Positions 4,616 through 6,565 of a stretch of 6,565 nucleotides of DNA are shown in pieces. Positions within the stretch are counted from its first letter, which is position 1; each line of letters starts with the position of its first letter. This DNA comes from Planctomycetaceae bacterium. GTDB taxonomy: Bacteria; Planctomycetota; Planctomycetia; Pirellulales; UBA1268. Under the pieces are notes generated by a model, which saw only the letters and a program-made list of their open reading frames with translations, made no database searches and was not told where the DNA came from. The DNA lies in the NCBI GenBank assembly GCA_947464585.1, contig CANHYS010000123.1, forward strand, positions 1-6,565, given 5' to 3'. A program made the translations under genes and the position numbers.

Positions 4616-6214
4616 ATGACTATCCAACGATCTTCCCTGTTGATTCTTGGCGCCGTCGCGGTTGTCGGCCTGCTCGTGTCCGGCGCCACCGCGGCACAGC
4701 CGAAGCAGCCAAACATTCTCGTCATTTGGGGGGACGATATCGGCCAGTCAAATATCAGCGCCTACACGCGGGGCATGATGGGGTACCAGACGCCGAACAT
4801 CGATCGGATTGCCCGCGAAGGCATCATGTTCACCGACTACTACGGTGAACAGAGCTGCACGGCGGGTCGGTCGGCTTTCCTGCTTGGGCAGAGCGTGTTT
4901 CGCACCGGGCTTTCGAAGGTCGGCCTGCCCGGAGCCAAAGAAGGCATCAGCACACTCGATCCCACCATCGCGGGTCTCCTCAAGGATCAGGGCTATGTCA
5001 CCGGGCAGTTCGGCAAGAATCACTTCGGCGACCGCGACGAGCATCTGCCGACGAATAACGGTTTCGATGAGTTCTACGGCAACCTCTACCATCTCAATGC
5101 CGAAGAGGAGCCCGAGAACGAAGACTATCCACGCGACCTGGTTTTGCCCGATGGATCGACTTTCCTGAAGAGGTTCGGCCCCCGCGGCGTGATCAAGTCG
5201 TTTGCCAACGGTGCGATCGAAGACACCGGCCCGCTCACCCGCAAGCGGATGGAGGCGGTCGATGACGACACGAGCGATCGTGCAATTGACTTTATCCGTC
5301 GCCAGCATGCGGCAGGTAAGCCGTGGTTCGTCTGGTGGAACGGCACGCGGATGCACTTTCGCACGCACATCAGCGACGAGCGGACGGCCGAGATCAAGAA
5401 GCAGTATCCGCGCGCCGACGCGTACACCGTCGGCATGATCGAGCACGACATGCACATCGGCAAGTTTCTTGCGCTGCTCGATGAGCTCGGCCTCGCCGAC
5501 AACACGATCGTCCAGTACTCGACCGACAACGGCCCGCATTCCAACACCTGGCCAGATGCTGCTGCGACCCCGTTTCGCGGCGAGAAGAACACCAACTGGG
5601 AGGGCGGCTGGCGGGTCCCCTGCCTGGTTCGCTGGCCCGGCGTGGTCAAGCCCGGCTCCGTCTCCAACGGGGTCGTCCATCACATGGACTGGCTGCCGAC
5701 CTTTCTGGCGGCCGCCGGCAAGCCTGATATCAAGCAGGATCTGCTCGACGGCTACAAGTCTCCTGCCCTTGGCCGCGAGTACAAGGTGCACCTCGACGGA
5801 TATGACCTCTCCAACCACCTCCGGGCCCCCCATAGCACGCCGAGTCCGCGGAAGGAAGTCTTCTACTTCTCTGACGACGGTGACCTGACCGCGCTGCGAT
5901 ATGACGACTGGAAGTTCATTTTCATGGAACAGAAGACGCAGGGAACGCTCCGCGTCTGGATGGAGCCCTTCACGCCGCTCCGCATACCGCTGGTGTTCAA
6001 TCTCCGCCGCGACCCCTACGAACGAGCCTCGATCACGTCCAACACCTATTACGACTGGATGATCGACCGCGCCTTCATGTTGGTGCCGGCACAGGCCTAT
6101 GTTGGGCAGTTCTTGGCAACCTTTAGGGACTACCCGCCGCGAATGCAGGCTGCCAGCTTTTCGCTCGACAAGGTGATGGAAACGCTGAAGCAAGGGGCAT
6201 CAGGGGCCCAATGA
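4616..6214 (+). CDS. Periplasmic FGly-type arylsulfatase (sulfatase family S1)
   Basis: This 532-aa protein hydrolyses sulfate esters with a Ca2+-dependent formylglycine (FGly) active site. Residues 1-26 are a signal peptide (hydrophobic core 8-22, A-T-A before the likely cut), so it is exported. The metal site is D40-D41 in IWGDDIG plus D304-N305 in YSTDNGPH. The FGly motif is C81-T-A-G-R85, so Cys81 must be oxidised by a maturation enzyme encoded elsewhere. K134 and H136 (GKNHFGD, where most relatives have GKWHLG), H247 (RMH), and K324 followed by EGGWRVP complete the active site. The alkaline-phosphatase-type core is followed by a C-terminal subdomain with NLRRDPYERA near 465. Length and all key residues indicate an intact enzyme. 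It belongs to the 'QSCTAGRSAF' arylsulfatase group; its substrate is unknown. The start is supported by AAGGG 10 nt upstream. It is convergent with the porin gene, with 18 bp between the stop codons. Confidence 0.93.
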   Translation: MTIQRSSLLILGAVAVVGLLVSGATAAQPKQPNILVIWGDDIGQSNISAYTRGMMGYQTPNIDRIAREGIMFTDYYGEQSCTAGRSAFLLGQSVFRTGLSKVGLPGAKEGISTLDPTIAGLLKDQGYVTGQFGKNHFGDRDEHLPTNNGFDEFYGNLYHLNAEEEPENEDYPRDLVLPDGSTFLKRFGPRGVIKSFANGAIEDTGPLTRKRMEAVDDDTSDRAIDFIRRQHAAGKPWFVWWNGTRMHFRTHISDERTAEIKKQYPRADAYTVGMIEHDMHIGKFLALLDELGLADNTIVQYSTDNGPHSNTWPDAAATPFRGEKNTNWEGGWRVPCLVRWPGVVKPGSVSNGVVHHMDWLPTFLAAAGKPDIKQDLLDGYKSPALGREYKVHLDGYDLSNHLRAPHSTPSPRKEVFYFSDDGDLTALRYDDWKFIFMEQKTQGTLRVWMEPFTPLRIPLVFNLRRDPYERASITSNTYYDWMIDRAFMLVPAQAYVGQFLATFRDYPPRMQAASFSLDKVMETLKQGASGAQ

Positions 6215-6232
6215 CGGTTCCCGTGGCCGTGG

Positions 6233-6438
6233 TCAAAATGTCGCGTTGGCACGGATGCCGTACACGAACGCGTTGTCGGTGGAAATCGCCCCGAGCCCCG
6301 GGCGAATCCACTGCAGGTCGGGCGTGATGTTGAGCCAGGGCGTGGCCTGGATGTTGTAGAACCACTCGACGCCGATGCCATTGCGCGGGCCGAAGAGGGC
6401 CGTAGGCACCGGGCCGAACTGATCGCTCGCCCCCACGA
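6233..6438. repeat. Right copy of the 206-bp direct repeat
   Basis: It lies inside the 3' end of the right-hand porin gene. Homology to the left copy begins at the shared stop codon and ends at about 6438, after which this copy continues as porin sequence and the left copy does not. This copy is therefore the parental-type sequence. Confidence 0.85.
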
Positions 6439-6565
6439 GGAACCAGCCGAGCCCGAACGTGTCACCCCGCGCCCCGCCAAGCGGGCTGAAGCCGCCGATG
6501 CCGGTGCTCAGGAAGTATTTGATCGGGTTCGGGTTGCCGTCGGCGATGGAAGCGCGGCCGAACAG
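6233..6565 (-). CDS. OprB-like carbohydrate porin, C-terminal 110 residues
   Basis: This is an outer-membrane beta-barrel porin, in this family used for diffusion of sugars across the outer membrane. Only the C-terminal 110 residues are in the window; the start lies to the right of it. The frame is open from 6565 and includes LFGRASIADGNPNP, a Gly-rich turn region, DTFGLGWFLVGASD and NITPDLQWIRPG. It ends in ANATF plus TGA, with the final Phe as barrel-assembly signal. This order (GRxxxADGNPNP, DxxGxG, then TPxxxITPDLQ) fits OprB (Pfam family recalled, not searched). No frameshift or stop is seen. It lies tail-to-tail with the sulfatase with 18 bp between, so an overlap of transcripts is likely; no terminator is apparent there. 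A periplasmic sulfatase next to a sugar porin suggests use of sulfated carbohydrates, which is inference. Confidence 0.85.
   Translation of the reverse strand: MFGRASIADGNPNPIKYFLSTGIGGFSPLGGARGDTFGLGWFLVGASDQFGPVPTALFGPRNGIGVEWFYNIQATPWLNITPDLQWIRPGLGAISTDNAFVYGIRANATF

Noticed and set aside
4748..6193. 481-codon minus-strand frame over the sulfatase
   Set aside because: It is entirely antisense to an intact sulfatase with all active-site residues, and its product has no recognisable motifs.
4081..6438. Composite transposon or IS-bounded cassette
   Set aside because: The repeats are porin coding sequence; there is no transposase, no terminal inverted repeats and no target-site duplication that I can see.

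Overview
This GC-rich window reads as a chromosomal segment from a planctomycete, probably of the Pirellulales type. The assignment rests on remembered family resemblance rather than a search. It uses an OprB-type porin ending, an exported FGly arylsulfatase, a small secreted Cys-rich lipoprotein with a 'TTRGPRDFLA..PPSIGP' tail, and a secreted SnoaL-like/lipocalin-like two-domain protein. There are no RNA genes, CRISPR arrays, transposases or phage genes.

Layout. (1) Positions 1-1394, minus strand: an MFS transporter that runs off the left edge, missing its C-terminus. (2) Positions 1395-1500: a short gap with a strong hairpin followed by T-rich sequence (minus strand) and a two-copy 14-bp repeat. 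(3) Positions 1501-1974, minus: a 157-aa putative lipoprotein with ten cysteines spaced exactly every five residues. (4) Positions 1975-2262: a divergent intergenic region. (5) Positions 2263-3291 and 3288-4046, plus: two exported proteins whose genes overlap by ATGA, so they are very likely one translationally coupled operon. (6) Positions 4081-4286, minus: a broken 3' end of an oprB porin gene, followed by about 330 bp of non-genic or remnant sequence with a three-copy 10-bp repeat and a short possible gene tail. (7) Positions 4616-6214, plus: a complete periplasmic sulfatase with a CTAGR active-site motif. (8) Positions 6233-6565, minus: the 3' end of a second oprB-like porin gene that looks intact and continues past the right edge.

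The most notable structure is a 206-bp direct repeat (about 92% identical by eye) made of the last 68 codons plus stop of an oprB gene. One copy sits in the porin right of the sulfatase, and one truncated copy sits left of it, so the sulfatase and its upstream region lie between the two. This points to a segmental duplication or recombination event. It also means that recombination between the repeats could delete the sulfatase. Porin and sulfatase are plausibly linked in use of sulfated substrates (outer-membrane uptake plus periplasmic desulfation), but they are convergent and not one operon. I see no clearly new defence or mobile system. The period-5 cysteine lipoprotein and the coupled secreted pair are the least characterised proteins here.
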